Shown in pieces: positions 1 through 9,641 of a stretch of 64,000 bases of DNA (positions within the stretch are counted from its first letter, which is position 1; every line of letters starts with the position of its first letter). Under the pieces are notes generated by a model, which saw only the letters and a program-made list of their open reading frames with translations, searched no databases and was not told the origin of the DNA. A program made the position numbers and the translations under genes. Source of the stretch: Scandinavium goeteborgense (lineage in GTDB: Bacteria > Pseudomonadota > Gammaproteobacteria > Enterobacterales > Enterobacteriaceae); the NCBI RefSeq assembly GCF_003935895.2, contig NZ_CP054058.1:3081177-3145176 (forward strand). The letters run 5' to 3'.

Positions 1-1102
1 GCGGGCGCTGTGCGTGAAAGAGACGCGGCAAATCATCCGCGACCCCAGCAGTTGGCTTATCGCGGTGGTTATCCCGCTGATGCTGCTGTTTATTTTCGGC
101 TACGGGATAAACCTCGATTCCAGCAAGTTGCGGGTGGGCATTTTGCTGGAACAGCAAAGTGAAGAGGCGCTGGATTTCGCCCACACGATGACCGGCTCGC
201 CGTATATCGACGCCACAATCAGCGACAACCGCCAGGATTTGATTCAGAAAATGCAGGCCGGGCGTATTCGTGGCTTGGTGGTGATCCCGGTGAACTTCGC
301 CGCGCAGATGGCGCGTGAGGGCGACTCCGCGCCGGTGCAGGTCATCACCGACGGCAGCGAGCCCAACACCGCCAACTTTGTGCAGGGCTACGTCCAGGGC
401 ATCTGGCAAATCTGGCAGATGCAGCGGGCGGAAGATCGCGGTGAAAAATTTGAACCGCTGATAGACGTGCAGATGCGCTACTGGTTTAACCCGGCGGCCA
501 TCAGCCAGCACTTTATCATTCCGGGGGCGATCACCATTATCATGACGGTGATCGGCGCGATCCTGACGTCGCTTGTCGTCGCCCGTGAATGGGAGCGCGG
601 CACCATGGAGGCGCTGCTGTCGACGGAAGTAACCCGCGCTGAGCTGCTGCTGTGCAAACTGATCCCCTACTACTTCCTCGGGATGCTGGCGATGGGGCTG
701 TGCATGCTGGTGTCGGTGTTCATCATGGACGTGCCGTTCCGCGGTTCGCTGCTGGTGCTGTTTTTCATCACTAGCCTGTTTTTGCTGAGCACGCTCGGCA
801 TGGGCCTGCTGATTTCGACCATCACCCGCAACCAGTTTAACGCCGCCCAGGTGGCGCTCAACGCCGCGTTTCTGCCGTCGATTATGCTGTCCGGGTTTAT
901 CTTCCAGATAGACAGCATGCCCGCCGCCATTCGCGCGGTGACCTACGTTATCCCGGCGCGCTATTTCGTCAGCACCCTGCAAAGCCTGTTCCTCGCCGGC
1001 AATATTCCGGTGGTGCTGTTCATCAATACGCTGTTTTTGATTGCCTCGGCGGTGATGTTTATCGGCCTGACGTGGCTGAAAACCAAGCGTCGGCTGGACT
1101 AG
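1..1102 (+). CDS. ybhS: ABC-2 type exporter permease YbhS (5' end cut off by window)
   Basis: This is the inner-membrane permease half of the YbhFSR ABC exporter, which in E. coli is linked to cation and drug efflux. The reading frame is open from the window edge: codons before the GTG at 14 encode R-A-L-C, matching the inside of E. coli YbhS, so that GTG is not the start and about a dozen N-terminal residues are missing. The protein has one N-terminal membrane helix ([16 protein letters not shown]), a periplasmic domain, and five or six C-terminal helices typical of ABC-2 permeases, including the motif [13 protein letters not shown]. ybhR starts 9 nt after its stop behind a GGGAG ribosome site, so the two are cotranscribed. 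The product call rests on near-identity to the recalled E. coli protein. Confidence 0.93.
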   Translation, partial: RALCVKETRQIIRDPSSWLIAVVIPLMLLFIFGYGINLDSSKLRVGILLEQQSEEALDFAHTMTGSPYIDATISDNRQDLIQKMQAGRIRGLVVIPVNFAAQMAREGDSAPVQVITDGSEPNTANFVQGYVQGIWQIWQMQRAEDRGEKFEPLIDVQMRYWFNPAAISQHFIIPGAITIIMTVIGAILTSLVVAREWERGTMEALLSTEVTRAELLLCKLIPYYFLGMLAMGLCMLVSVFIMDVPFRGSLLVLFFITSLFLLSTLGMGLLISTITRNQFNAAQVALNAAFLPSIMLSGFIFQIDSMPAAIRAVTYVIPARYFVSTLQSLFLAGNIPVVLFINTLFLIASAVMFIGLTWLKTKRRLD

Positions 1103-1111
1103 GGAGACGTT

Positions 1112-2218
1112 ATGTTTCATCGATTATGGACACTTATCCGCAAAGAGCTGCAATCGTTGCTGCGCGAGCCGCAAACCCGCGCGATCCTCATCGCACCGGT
1201 GCTGATTCAGGTTCTGCTGTTCCCGTTCGCCGCCACGCTGGAGGTGACCAACGCCACCATCGCGATTTACAACGAGGATAGCGGCAAACACGCGGTGGAG
1301 CTGACCCAGCGTTTCGCCCGTGCCAAAGCCTTTACCCACGTATTGCTGCTGCACAGCCCGCAGGAAATTCAGCCCACTATCGACACCCAGAAGGCGCTGC
1401 TGCTGGTGCGCTTCCCGACGGATTTTTCACGCAATATCGACAGCGGGCACACCGCGCCGATGCAGTTGCTGCTCGACGGACGTAACTCCAACAGTGCGCA
1501 GATTGCGGCGAACTATTTGCAACGCATTGTGGAGGAGTATCAGCAGGAGCTGCTCGACGGCAAGCCGAAACCAAATAACAGCGAACTGGTGGTGCGAAAC
1601 TGGTACAACCCGAATCTGGATTACAAATGGTTCGTGGTGCCGTCGCTGATTGCGATGATTACCACCATCGGGGTGATGATTGTGACCTCGCTGTCGGTGG
1701 CCCGCGAACGCGAACAGGGTACGCTCGATCAACTGCTGGTCTCCCCGCTAGCCACCTGGCAAATCTTCGTCGGCAAAGCGGTCCCGGCGCTGATCGTCGC
1801 CACCTTCCAGGCCAGTATCGTGCTGGCGGTCGGAATTTTCGCCTATCACATTCCGTTCTCCGGATCGCTGGCGCTGTTTTACTTCACGATGCTGATTTAC
1901 GGCCTGTCTTTGGTGGGATTTGGTTTGCTGATTTCGTCGCTGTGCGAGACGCAACAGCAGGCGTTTATCGGGGTGTTTGTATTTATGATGCCGGCGATTT
2001 TGCTCTCGGGCTACGTGTCGCCGGTGGAGAATATGCCGGTATGGTTACAGGACCTGACGTGGATTAACCCGATTCGTCACTTTACGGACATTACCAAACA
2101 GATTTACCTGAAGGACGCCAGCTTCGATATTGTCTGGCAAAGCCTGTGGCCGCTGTTGGTGATAGCGACCACGACCGGCTCGGCAGCATACTGGACGTTC
2201 AGGCGAAATATAGCGTGA
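1112..2218 (+). CDS. ybhR: ABC-2 type exporter permease YbhR
   Basis: Second permease of the YbhFSR exporter and last gene of that operon, 368 residues, the same length as in E. coli. One helix lies near residues 22-42, followed by a periplasmic domain, then about five helices from residue 175 on. The ABC-2 motif [17 protein letters not shown] precedes the membrane core, and the [12 protein letters not shown] loop is typical of the family. YbhS and YbhR are paralogues and are expected to form a heterodimeric channel energised by YbhF, whose gene would lie upstream of the window. The start at 1112 is set by GGGAG 9 nt upstream. The convergent ybhQ ends 23 nt beyond its stop. Confidence 0.95.
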   Translation: MFHRLWTLIRKELQSLLREPQTRAILIAPVLIQVLLFPFAATLEVTNATIAIYNEDSGKHAVELTQRFARAKAFTHVLLLHSPQEIQPTIDTQKALLLVRFPTDFSRNIDSGHTAPMQLLLDGRNSNSAQIAANYLQRIVEEYQQELLDGKPKPNNSELVVRNWYNPNLDYKWFVVPSLIAMITTIGVMIVTSLSVAREREQGTLDQLLVSPLATWQIFVGKAVPALIVATFQASIVLAVGIFAYHIPFSGSLALFYFTMLIYGLSLVGFGLLISSLCETQQQAFIGVFVFMMPAILLSGYVSPVENMPVWLQDLTWINPIRHFTDITKQIYLKDASFDIVWQSLWPLLVIATTTGSAAYWTFRRNIA

Positions 2219-2241
2219 CGTGAGGCGGCGATAGCGCCGCC

Positions 2242-2643
2242 TTAGTGCCAGCGGAAGGTTTTAGGGGAACGCTTTTTCTCTTTGATAAGCAATGACAGCA
2301 GTGCGGGTCCGGCAAGGATCACCACGGCGGCCAGGCCGAGCAGCAGATGGTTTTGCACCACGCGGGACAACAGCCACAGCACGATCACCGCCGCGCCAAA
2401 ATACCAGGTGGTGGTGAGTTCTTCGAGAAAATCACCGATCTCACGCCAGCGCTCTTCGTGGTGGCGTTGCAGGAAAAGCATCAGGACAACCGTCACGGCA
2501 TAAAGCGCACACAGCCCCAGTCCTACCCGGATCAGCGTGCCGCTCATCCATCCCATTACCAGAACTGCAACAACCAGCAAATGCGAAATAATCTGCCAGC
2601 AGCTCAGGCCAGTTACGACACGAATTTGTTGTTGCCACTTCAT
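2242..2643 (-). CDS. ybhQ: Inner membrane protein YbhQ
   Basis: A 133-residue protein of unknown biochemical role with four predicted membrane helices (roughly residues 15-35, 38-58, 77-97 and 100-120) and a basic C-terminus (KEKKRSPKTF). It matches E. coli YbhQ in size, in its start (MKWQQQIRVVTGLSCWQ) and in position: convergent with ybhR and divergent from ybhP. It has no enzymatic motif. The family is conserved only in enterobacteria, and nothing in the sequence gives a function. Confidence 0.9.
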   Translation of the reverse strand: MKWQQQIRVVTGLSCWQIISHLLVVAVLVMGWMSGTLIRVGLGLCALYAVTVVLMLFLQRHHEERWREIGDFLEELTTTWYFGAAVIVLWLLSRVVQNHLLLGLAAVVILAGPALLSLLIKEKKRSPKTFRWH

Positions 2644-2774
2644 GTCTTGCCTCCAGAAGCATATTCAACTGTTAATTAGAGTACCGGACTTTACGGAAAA
2701 TTCCGTAACACCGCACCTTTTTGTGACGGCAACTACACTATTTCATTCAGGACAGTGATGCGGACAGGAGAAAT

Positions 2775-3536
2775 ATGAATCAGCCGTCGCGACATTTTTC
2801 ATTGAAAATTTTGACCATCAACACACACAAGGGCTTTACCGCGTTCAATCGCCGCTTCATTTTGCCCGAACTTCGCGATGCGGTGCGGGCCGTAGGGGCC
2901 GATATTGTCTGCCTGCAAGAGGTGCTAGGGGCACATGATGCCTGGTCACTTCGGGTCGAAAACTGGCCCAATACCAGCCACTACGAGTTTCTCGCCGATA
3001 CGCTGTGGAGCGATTACGCCTACGGGCGCAACGCAGTGTATCCGGAAGGCCATCACGGGAACGCGGTGCTGTCGCGCTTTCCGATTGAGCATTTTGAAAA
3101 CCGCGATATTTCGGTGGGTGAAAGTGAAAAGCGCGGGCTACTTTACTGCCGCATTGTGCCCCCGGAACTGGCGACCCCGGTTCACGTCATCTGCGTGCAT
3201 TTGGGGCTGCGTGAAGCCCATCGCCAGGCGCAATTAACGATGCTAAGCGACTGGGTAAACAGCTTGCCGGAAAACGAACCGGTGGTGGTAGCCGGAGATT
3301 TTAACGACTGGCGCCAGCGTGCCAATCGACCGTTGCAACAGCAGGCGGGGCTGGAGGAAATCTTCACTGCCTCCAGAGGCCGCCCGGTGCGCACCTTTCC
3401 GGTGAGTTTCCCGCTGCTGCCTCTGGACCGGATTTACGTCAAAAATGCCCAGGCGTCCCACCCGGCCGCGCTCCCACTTCGGGAGTGGCGACACCTTTCA
3501 GACCATGCGCCGCTCAGCGCGGAGATCCACTTATGA
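2775..3536 (+). CDS. ybhP: Endonuclease/exonuclease/phosphatase-family protein YbhP
   Basis: 253 residues of the EEP (DNase I-like) fold. Visible motifs are an early catalytic Glu in LQEVLG, an internal GDFNDW metal-site motif and a C-terminal SDHAPL, the expected catalytic set for a metal-dependent phosphodiesterase. The substrate is not established. A good AGGAG site sits 5 nt before the ATG. The stop overlaps the clsB start (ATGA), so the two are translationally coupled. This gene pair with ybhN recurs in enterobacteria and suggests a role near membrane phospholipid, but that is inference from neighbours only. Confidence 0.92.
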   Translation: MNQPSRHFSLKILTINTHKGFTAFNRRFILPELRDAVRAVGADIVCLQEVLGAHDAWSLRVENWPNTSHYEFLADTLWSDYAYGRNAVYPEGHHGNAVLSRFPIEHFENRDISVGESEKRGLLYCRIVPPELATPVHVICVHLGLREAHRQAQLTMLSDWVNSLPENEPVVVAGDFNDWRQRANRPLQQQAGLEEIFTASRGRPVRTFPVSFPLLPLDRIYVKNAQASHPAALPLREWRHLSDHAPLSAEIHL

Positions 3537-4774
3537 AATGCGGCTGGCGTGAAGGCAATCAAATTCAGCTGCTGGAAAACGGCGACCAGTTTTATCCGGC
3601 CGTTTTCAGCGCGATTGAAAATGCTGAAAGCAAAATCATTCTCGAAACCTTTATCTGGTTTGAAGACAGTGTCGGCTGGCAGCTGCACGAAGCCCTACTC
3701 AACGCCGCCCGGCGCGGGGTCAGTATTGAAGTGCTGCTCGACGGCTACGGTTCGCCGGACCTCAGCGATAAGTTTGTTAACGAGCTGACCATGGCGGGCG
3801 TGGTGTTCCGTTATTACGACCCACGCCCTCGCCTGTTCGGCCTGCGCACCAATCTGTTCCGACGGATGCACCGCAAAATTGTGGTGGTAGACGCCAGGGT
3901 GGCGTTCGTCGGCGGCATTAACTACTCCGCGGAACACGTGACGAGTTATGGCCCGGAAGCGAAACAGGATTACGCGGTGCGCGTGGAAGGCCCGGTGGTG
4001 GAAGACATTCTGCAATTCGAGTTAGCAAACCTGCCCGGCAATGCCGAAGCCCGACACTTCTGGCGTCGCCGTCATCGTCCGGAAGAAAACCGCACGCCCG
4101 GAGAAGCGCAAACGCTGTTTGTCTGGCGCGACAATAATGAACATCGCGATGACATTGAGCGTCACTATCTGAAAATGCTGGCCAATGCGCGCCGGGAAGT
4201 GATCATCGCCAACGCCTACTTTTTCCCTGGCTACCGGCTGCTGCACGCGATGCGTAATGCCGCGCGGCGCGGGGTACAGGTCAAACTGGTGGTTCAGGGC
4301 GAGCCGGATATGCCGATCGTGAAAGTCGGTGCGCGGCTGCTGTATCGCTATCTTTTGAAAGGCGGCGTGCAAATTTTCGAATACCAGCGTCGGCCGCTGC
4401 ACGGAAAAGTGGCGCTGATGGATGACCACTGGGCGACGGTCGGCTCCAGTAATCTCGACCCGCTGAGCCTGTCGCTGAATCTGGAAGCCAACCTTATCGT
4501 CCACGACCGGGCGTTTAATCAGACGTTGCGTGAAAATCTGAGTGCCATTATCGAGCAGGACTGTCGGCAGGTGGACAGCTCGATGGTGCCCAAACGCAGC
4601 TGGTGGAATCTGAGCAAAAGTGTGCTGGCCTTCCACTTCCTGCGCCATTTCCCGGCGATGGTCGGCTGGCTGCCCGCCCATACGCCGAAGCTGGCGCAGG
4701 TCAGCCCACCGGTGCAAACCGCACTGGAAACCCAGGACCGCATCGACCCTGAGAACCCGGGGGTAAAATCCTGA
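3533..4774 (+). CDS. clsB: Cardiolipin synthase B
   Basis: Phospholipase D-superfamily enzyme that makes cardiolipin in the inner membrane from phosphatidylglycerol and can also form other phospholipids. It is 413 residues long, equal to E. coli ClsB, if translation starts at the ATG overlapping the ybhP stop. An in-frame start 48 nt earlier would add a non-homologous tail and is rejected. Both HKD motifs are present: H113-x-K115-x4-D120 (MHRKIVVVD) and H290-x-K292-x4-D297 (LHGKVALMD), each followed by GG/GS-N. The C-terminus overlaps the ybhN start, so ybhP-clsB-ybhN form one operon. Confidence 0.97.
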   Translation: MKCGWREGNQIQLLENGDQFYPAVFSAIENAESKIILETFIWFEDSVGWQLHEALLNAARRGVSIEVLLDGYGSPDLSDKFVNELTMAGVVFRYYDPRPRLFGLRTNLFRRMHRKIVVVDARVAFVGGINYSAEHVTSYGPEAKQDYAVRVEGPVVEDILQFELANLPGNAEARHFWRRRHRPEENRTPGEAQTLFVWRDNNEHRDDIERHYLKMLANARREVIIANAYFFPGYRLLHAMRNAARRGVQVKLVVQGEPDMPIVKVGARLLYRYLLKGGVQIFEYQRRPLHGKVALMDDHWATVGSSNLDPLSLSLNLEANLIVHDRAFNQTLRENLSAIIEQDCRQVDSSMVPKRSWWNLSKSVLAFHFLRHFPAMVGWLPAHTPKLAQVSPPVQTALETQDRIDPENPGVKS

Positions 4775-5736
4775 TGAGCCACTCTCACCCTCGCTGGCAT
4801 CTGGCGAAAAAAATCCTCACGTGGCTGTTCTTTATTGCGGTCGCGGTGCTGCTGGTGGTGTATGCGCAGAAGGTCGACTGGAAGGAAGTGTGGAGTGTCA
4901 TTCGTGACTACAACCGCACCGCCCTGCTCAGCGCCGTCGGGCTGGTTATCGCCAGCTACCTGCTGTACGGCTGTTACGATTTGCTGGGCCGGGCATACTG
5001 CGGACACCGGCTGGCAAAGCGCCAGGTCATGCTGGTGTCGTTCATTTGCTACGCCTTTAACCTGACACTCAGCACTTGGGTCGGCGGCATCGGCATGCGC
5101 TATCGGCTCTATTCGCGACTTGGCCTGCCGGGCAGCACCATCACCCGTATTTTCTCACTCAGCATTACCACCAACTGGCTCGGCTATATCCTGCTCGGCG
5201 GGGTGATTTTCACCATTGGGGTGGTCGATTTGCCCGCGCACTGGTACATCCGCGATACCACGCTGCGGATTATCGGCGGCGTGTTGTTGCTGATGATTGC
5301 GGTCTATCTCTGGGCCTGTGCCTTTGCCAAGCGTCGCCATTTGACCATCAAAGGGCAAAAACTGGTGCTGCCGTCATGGCGATTCGCTCTGCTGCAGATG
5401 CTGATTTCCAGCGCTAACTGGATGGCGATGGGCGCGATTATCTGGCTGCTGCTCGGTCAACAGGTGAACTACTTCTTCGTGCTGGGGGTGCTGCTGGTGA
5501 GCAGTATCGCCGGGGTTATTGTACATATTCCGGCGGGTATTGGCGTGCTGGAGGCGGTGTTTATCGCGCTGCTGGCAGGGGAACATGCCTCGCAGGGCAC
5601 GATCATCGCTGCGCTGTTGGCGTATCGGGTACTGTATTTCTTTATTCCGTTGGCACTGGCGACGGTGGGATATTTGGTGCTGGAGAGTCGGGCGAAGAAG
5701 CTAAAGGCAAAAAATCAGAAGGCGATGGCAGAGTAA
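4774..5736 (+). CDS. ybhN: Inner membrane protein YbhN (UPF0104 / MprF-flippase-like)
   Basis: 320-residue polytopic membrane protein with about eight helices, of the lysylphosphatidylglycerol synthase transmembrane (flippase-like) family, which lacks the synthetase domain of MprF. A charged N-terminus precedes the first helix (LTWLFFIAVAVLLVVYA). The motif WVGGIGMRYRLYSRLGL, typical of this family, lies near residues 107-123, and HIPAGIGVLEAVF near 251. The start codon shares bases with the clsB stop. Juxtaposition with a cardiolipin synthase suggests phospholipid handling, but a transport substrate cannot be read from sequence. Confidence 0.92.
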   Translation: MSHSHPRWHLAKKILTWLFFIAVAVLLVVYAQKVDWKEVWSVIRDYNRTALLSAVGLVIASYLLYGCYDLLGRAYCGHRLAKRQVMLVSFICYAFNLTLSTWVGGIGMRYRLYSRLGLPGSTITRIFSLSITTNWLGYILLGGVIFTIGVVDLPAHWYIRDTTLRIIGGVLLLMIAVYLWACAFAKRRHLTIKGQKLVLPSWRFALLQMLISSANWMAMGAIIWLLLGQQVNYFFVLGVLLVSSIAGVIVHIPAGIGVLEAVFIALLAGEHASQGTIIAALLAYRVLYFFIPLALATVGYLVLESRAKKLKAKNQKAMAE

Positions 5737-5752
5737 AAATGGAACCAGTGTT

Positions 5753-5783
5753 GTAGGCCCGGCAAGCGCTAGCGCCCCCGGGC
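5753..5783. repeat. REP element
   Basis: An imperfect palindrome starting GTAGGCCCGGCAAGCGCTAG and ending CCCCCGGGC lies between the convergent ybhN and ybhL. It has the standard enterobacterial repetitive extragenic palindrome layout; such elements often stabilise or end transcripts. Confidence 0.7.
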
Positions 5784-5790
5784 AAACAAA

Positions 5791-6495
5791 TTAGCGGCGG
5801 TTGCCCATGATACGCAGCAGCATCAGGAACAGGTTGATGAAGTCGAGATACAGCGTCAGCGCACCCAGGATCGCGTATTTACGCAGGTTGCCGCTGTCGC
5901 TGGTGTCAATCTGCTCACCAATCGCTTTCAGTTTCTGAGTGTCGTACGCCGTCAGGCCCACAAACACCACCACACCGATATAGGTCACGGCCCACATCAG
6001 CGGCGTGCTCTTCAGCCAGATGTTAACCAACGACGCCAGAACGATACCAATCAGCGCCATAAACAGCATTTTGCCCATGCCGGTCAGATCGCGTTTGGTG
6101 GTGTAGCCGTAGAGGCTCATCCCGCCGAACATCCCCGCCGTCACGATAAAGGTGCTGGCAATGGAACTGTAGGTGTAGGCGATGAAAATACTGGAAAGCG
6201 TGAGTCCGGTTAGCGCCGAATAGAGCATAAACAGCGTGGTCGCCATGCCCGCACTCAGACGCTGAACCATGCCGGAAAGCACGAATACCAGGCCCAGCTG
6301 AGCAATGATCAGCCCGAAGAAAGTGATTTTGCTGGAGAAGACAAACATCATCACTGCCGGGGTGTTGGCCGCAAACCAGGCCACGAACGCCGTCAGCAAC
6401 AGCCCGCAGGTCATCCAGCCGTAAACCTGCGCCATGTAGGTTTGCACGCCAGAACGTGACTGCACAATTGAATTGGGACGCGTGTATCGGTCCAT
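5791..6495 (-). CDS. ybhL: BAX inhibitor-1 family membrane protein YbhL
   Basis: 234 residues, seven predicted membrane helices, a basic N-terminal tail (MDRYTRPNSIVQSRSG) and the family motif AYDTQKLK near residue 185. This is the Bax inhibitor-1 / YccA-FtsH-modulator superfamily, whose members elsewhere act as calcium leak channels or protease regulators; the E. coli role is not settled. E. coli carries a further small membrane gene, ybhM, next to it. That gene is absent here, and ybhN and ybhL are separated only by a REP element. Confidence 0.93.
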   Translation of the reverse strand: MDRYTRPNSIVQSRSGVQTYMAQVYGWMTCGLLLTAFVAWFAANTPAVMMFVFSSKITFFGLIIAQLGLVFVLSGMVQRLSAGMATTLFMLYSALTGLTLSSIFIAYTYSSIASTFIVTAGMFGGMSLYGYTTKRDLTGMGKMLFMALIGIVLASLVNIWLKSTPLMWAVTYIGVVVFVGLTAYDTQKLKAIGEQIDTSDSGNLRKYAILGALTLYLDFINLFLMLLRIMGNRR

Positions 6496-6573
6496 GATGA
6501 AACCCTCAGATTAAAGGTGTGTGTTCATTAAGCGTATCACAAGCGCAATACACGCATGTCCTAAAAACAGGCA

Positions 6574-7026
6574 TTACCAGCGCCTGGCTGCTTCCTGATC
6601 GCTTTCGCGCGACTCGACCCAGCGCTCGCCTTCCGGCGTGGCTTCACGTTTCCAGAACGGGGCGCGGGTTTTCAGGTAATCCATGATGAATTCTCCGGCG
6701 GCAAAGGCGCTGCCGCGGTGCACGCTGGTGACGCCGACAAAGACAATTTCTTCGCCCGGCCACATTTCGCCAATGCGATGAACAACCGACACGCGCCCTA
6801 ACCGCCAGCGTCCGCGGGCTTCTTCGACGATTTCCGCCAGCGCTTTTTCAGTCATGCCCGGGTAGTGTTCCAGCGTTAATGCGCTAACGCTGTCGCCGAG
6901 ATTATGATTCCGGACTTTACCGGTGAAGGTCACTACTGCGCCGTCTTCATCGCGCTCGGCAAGCCAGGCGTATTCGGTGCCGACGTTAAAGCGCGCGGTT
7001 TCAACGCGGATCAGGGTTTCACTCAT
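6574..7026 (-). CDS. moaE: Molybdopterin synthase catalytic subunit MoaE
   Basis: Large subunit of molybdopterin synthase, which transfers sulfur from the MoaD C-terminal thiocarboxylate to cyclic pyranopterin monophosphate. It is 150 residues, as in E. coli. Signature stretches include the active-site region VTSVHRGSAFAAGEFIMDYL and a later KTRAPFWKRE with the catalytic lysine. It is the last gene of moaABCDE, two nt after moaD, so it is cotranscribed and made in step with its partner. Confidence 0.97.
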   Translation of the reverse strand: MSETLIRVETARFNVGTEYAWLAERDEDGAVVTFTGKVRNHNLGDSVSALTLEHYPGMTEKALAEIVEEARGRWRLGRVSVVHRIGEMWPGEEIVFVGVTSVHRGSAFAAGEFIMDYLKTRAPFWKREATPEGERWVESRESDQEAARRW

Positions 7027-7028
7027 GA

Positions 7029-7274
7029 TTAGCCTCCTGTCACTGGCGGGAAGAACGCCACTTCATCCCCGTCAGTGAGCGGATGATCGGCGCTCACCAG
7101 CGTCTGATTAACCGCCGTCAGCAGTTTGCCCTCTTCCAGCGCCAACGCCCATTGCGAACCCTGCGCGGCCAACTGCTGGCGCAGCTGTTCAACGGTTTGT
7201 GCGTCAGTGTCCAGCGTCAGACCGTCGGTGCCCACCAGCTCGCGAACCTGGGCGAAAAATAAAATGTTAATCAT
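7029..7274 (-). CDS. moaD: Molybdopterin synthase sulfur carrier subunit MoaD
   Basis: Ubiquitin-like 81-residue sulfur carrier ending in Gly-Gly (FFPPVTGG), the terminus that MoeB adenylates and that then carries the thiocarboxylate. The start is the ATG that encodes [13 protein letters not shown], which overlaps the end of moaC by 8 nt. A longer in-frame version running back to 7337 has no homology in its extra 21 residues. It pairs with moaE, which follows immediately. Confidence 0.96.
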   Translation of the reverse strand: MINILFFAQVRELVGTDGLTLDTDAQTVEQLRQQLAAQGSQWALALEEGKLLTAVNQTLVSADHPLTDGDEVAFFPPVTGG

Positions 7275-7752
7275 CAGCTTCAACCCTGAAATCACCGGAT
7301 TTGCCACCGCTTTTCGCCAGCAGGCGCAGCGGGCCAATCACCATGTCCTTTTGTACCGCTTTGCACATGTCATAGATGGTCAGCGCGGCGACCGACGCGG
7401 CCGTCAGCGCTTCCATTTCAACCCCGGTTTTACCGGTCAGGCGGCACAGCGATTCAATGCGCACCCGGTTGTTTTCCGGCTGCGCCTGTAAATTGACTTC
7501 CACTTTGCTGAGCATCAGCGGATGGCACAGCGGGATTAAATCCCAGGTGCGTTTAGCTGCCTGAATACCGGCGATACGCGCGGTGGCGAAGACATCACCT
7601 TTGTGGTGACTGCCGTCGATAATCATCGCCAGGGTTTCCGGCAACATGGTGACAAAGGCTTCAGCGCGCGCTTCGCGCACCGTTTCCGCTTTGGCGGACA
7701 CGTCCACCATATGGGCTTCACCGGCGGCGTTAATGTGCGTCAGTTGAGACAT
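7267..7752 (-). CDS. moaC: Cyclic pyranopterin monophosphate synthase MoaC
   Basis: Converts the MoaA product (3',8-cyclo-7,8-dihydro-GTP) into cyclic pyranopterin monophosphate, the first stable molybdenum-cofactor intermediate. 161 residues, normal length. Conserved stretches are [34 protein letters not shown] and [20 protein letters not shown], containing the active-site Asp and Lys region. The start is 3 nt after the moaB stop. Third gene of the moa operon. Confidence 0.97.
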   Translation of the reverse strand: MSQLTHINAAGEAHMVDVSAKAETVREARAEAFVTMLPETLAMIIDGSHHKGDVFATARIAGIQAAKRTWDLIPLCHPLMLSKVEVNLQAQPENNRVRIESLCRLTGKTGVEMEALTAASVAALTIYDMCKAVQKDMVIGPLRLLAKSGGKSGDFRVEADD

Positions 7753-7755
7753 GGC

Positions 7756-8268
7756 TTATTTCTTCAAATGAGGGTGGAAATTACACGGACGGGTGCGCGC
7801 ATCGAGCTGCGGCGCAATGATATTTTCCCACGCGGTGCGGCACGCTTTGGTCGAGCCCGGCATGGCAAAAATCAGCGTATCGTTGGCCATCCCGGCAACC
7901 GCGCGGGATTGCAGCGTGGAGGTGCCAATTTCTTCAAACGACAGCATACGGAACACTTCACCAAAGCCCTGAATTTCACGATCAAACAGCGGCAGTAGCG
8001 CTTCAGGCACCTGATCGCCATCGGTAAATCCGGTACCACCGTTGATCAAAACGACCTGCACGTCGTCGCTGGCAATCCAGGCGGAAACCTGCGCGCGAAT
8101 GGCGTAGCGGTTCTCTTTCACAATGGCTTTTTCGACAAGGGTGTGGCCCGCTTCGTGCGCGCTGTCGCGCAGATAATGGCCGGAGGTGTCATCCTCTTCG
8201 CCGCGACGGCTGGAAACGGTAAGAATAGCGATGCGGGTCGGGATAAATTCAGCACTCACCTGACTCAT
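7756..8268 (-). CDS. moaB: Molybdenum cofactor biosynthesis protein MoaB
   Basis: 170-residue member of the MogA/MoaB/CinA fold family that binds molybdopterin, with the family motif INGGTGFTDGDQVPEAL. In E. coli the essential adenylylation step is done by MogA, so MoaB is thought to be redundant or to have another role. Second gene of moaABCDE. Confidence 0.96.
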   Translation of the reverse strand: MSQVSAEFIPTRIAILTVSSRRGEEDDTSGHYLRDSAHEAGHTLVEKAIVKENRYAIRAQVSAWIASDDVQVVLINGGTGFTDGDQVPEALLPLFDREIQGFGEVFRMLSFEEIGTSTLQSRAVAGMANDTLIFAMPGSTKACRTAWENIIAPQLDARTRPCNFHPHLKK

Positions 8269-8310
8269 TCTAAATCTCCTTATTCTGAAATGGCGTTATT
8301 CAGTAACGGC

Positions 8311-9300
8311 TCAGCCGCCGATATATGAAAGATTCTGAGTAATACCGGTCTGGCCCTGATGCAGGAAATGGGTTTGCTTTTTGTGGGCCAGAGCCGCAGA
8401 AATGCGCGCTTCAAGTTCCGGCTGCTGAGCGTCTTCCGCAAGCAAATCACGGAGATCGACCCCGCCATCGCCAAACAGGCACAGGTGCAGTTTTCCCGTG
8501 GAGGAGACGCGTAGCCGGTTGCAGCTGGCGCAGAAGTCTTTTTCATACGGCATGATCAGCCCAATCTCCCCAGCGTAGTCGGGGTGACAGAATACCTGCG
8601 CCGGGCCATCGCTGCGGCTGCGAATCTGATGGATCCAGCCGCGTTTGAGCAGTTCATCGCGCAGGACCATGCCGGAAATGTGGTGTTTGCGGAACAACTC
8701 GCTGCCTTCACCGGTTTCCATAAGCTCGATGAAACGCAGTTGAATCGGGCGAGGTTGGATCCAGGCCAGGAAGGTGTCGAGCTGGTGATGGTTGACGTCG
8801 CGCATCAGCACGGTATTGACCTTCACTTTGGCAAAACCGGCATCAAAGGCGGCGTCGATGCCGTCCATCACCTGCTGGAATTTATCCTGCCCGGTGATGG
8901 CGTGAAACTGGCAGGCGTCGAGGCTGTCGACGCTGACGTTCACGTGAGTCAGTCCCGCATCGCGCCACTGTTGCGCATCACGCGCCAGGCGATAACCGTT
9001 GGTGGTGACCGCAATCTGACGGATGGCGTCGTTTTCACGCACGGTAGAAATGATGTCGGTAAAGTCACGACGCAGAGAAGGCTCGCCGCCGGTCAGGCGC
9101 ACTTTTTCGGTGCCCATGGCAGAAAACGCACGGGTCACGCGGCGCACTTCATCGACGGAAAGAAAGCCGTTGTTACTGACGCGGCCCGGCTTGTAGCCAT
9201 CGGGCAGGCAGTAGGTGCAGCGGAAGTTGCACACGTCGGTAATCGACAAACGCAGATAGTAAAACTTGCGTGCGAATGCATCGGTAAGTTGTGGGGCCAT
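8311..9300 (-). CDS. moaA: GTP 3',8-cyclase MoaA (radical SAM)
   Basis: First enzyme of molybdenum cofactor synthesis: radical-SAM cyclisation of GTP. 329 residues from the chosen ATG ([11 protein letters not shown]), matching E. coli length; an upstream in-frame start adds only MERC and lies inside the riboswitch expression platform. The N-terminal 4Fe-4S cluster motif is Cys-x3-Cys-x2-Cys in CNFRCTYC (about residues 24-31). The C-terminal second cluster uses the cysteines in FCASCNRLR and HLCLFG. It ends with the conserved Gly-Gly (YIGG), needed for catalysis. Translation is expected to be governed by the upstream Moco riboswitch and transcription by ModE. Confidence 0.97.
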   Translation of the reverse strand: MAPQLTDAFARKFYYLRLSITDVCNFRCTYCLPDGYKPGRVSNNGFLSVDEVRRVTRAFSAMGTEKVRLTGGEPSLRRDFTDIISTVRENDAIRQIAVTTNGYRLARDAQQWRDAGLTHVNVSVDSLDACQFHAITGQDKFQQVMDGIDAAFDAGFAKVKVNTVLMRDVNHHQLDTFLAWIQPRPIQLRFIELMETGEGSELFRKHHISGMVLRDELLKRGWIHQIRSRSDGPAQVFCHPDYAGEIGLIMPYEKDFCASCNRLRVSSTGKLHLCLFGDGGVDLRDLLAEDAQQPELEARISAALAHKKQTHFLHQGQTGITQNLSYIGG

Positions 9301-9303
9301 ACA

Positions 9304-9405
9304 CCTTTCCAAATAGGGGAGGCACAGTCATTTCTTTCTGTACCCTGGTGACATCGTCACGGCCAGAGCGCCATATCCATAGACTTAGGCGCAAGGGCTA
9401 GAGTG
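9304..9405 (-). promoter_or_regulatory. Molybdenum cofactor (Moco) riboswitch in the moaA leader
   Basis: The minus-strand leader of moaA matches the E. coli moaA leader in both arrangement and short blocks: GGCCGTGACGATGTCACCAG, then AGAAATGACTGTGCCTCCCC, then GGAAAGGTGTATGGCC running into the start codon. The AAATGAC...CCTCCC hairpin and the GGAAAGG ribosome site are at the expected spacing for the Moco RNA motif, which represses moaA when cofactor is plentiful. Boundaries are approximate. Confidence 0.8.
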
Positions 9406-9477
9406 TAGCTTCTGATTTTAAGAAGCGGGTTATGCCGATAGTAGCGCGTAAATGACAGTTTCGCCATTTCACCCGCA

Positions 9478-9501
9478 CGCTATATAATGGTATACATAAC
9501 G
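9478..9501. promoter_or_regulatory. ModE box upstream of moaA
   Basis: CGCTATAT-N8-ACATAACG, matching the molybdate-ModE consensus (CGTTATAT-N8-ACATAACG type) in seven of eight positions of the left arm and fully in the right. ModE-Mo activates moaABCDE in E. coli. A TATAAT hexamer (9483-9488) overlaps the left arm and could also serve the divergent ybhK gene. Confidence 0.75.
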
Positions 9502-9641
9502 ACATGATCGTGCACTTTCGCTACAGAATACGCAAAAACCCAGCTTTTGCATTGATATGCGTCATTTTGACGGGATCCGACCATCGTCTTTTAGGGGGAG
9601 TTACGCTAAGGTAACCACGTCCGTCTCTTTTAAGGAATACT

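Noticed and set aside
14-1102. GTG at 14 as start of ybhS
   Set aside because: Codons before it (2-13) encode R-A-L-C, which continue the known YbhS sequence, so the gene simply runs off the window edge.
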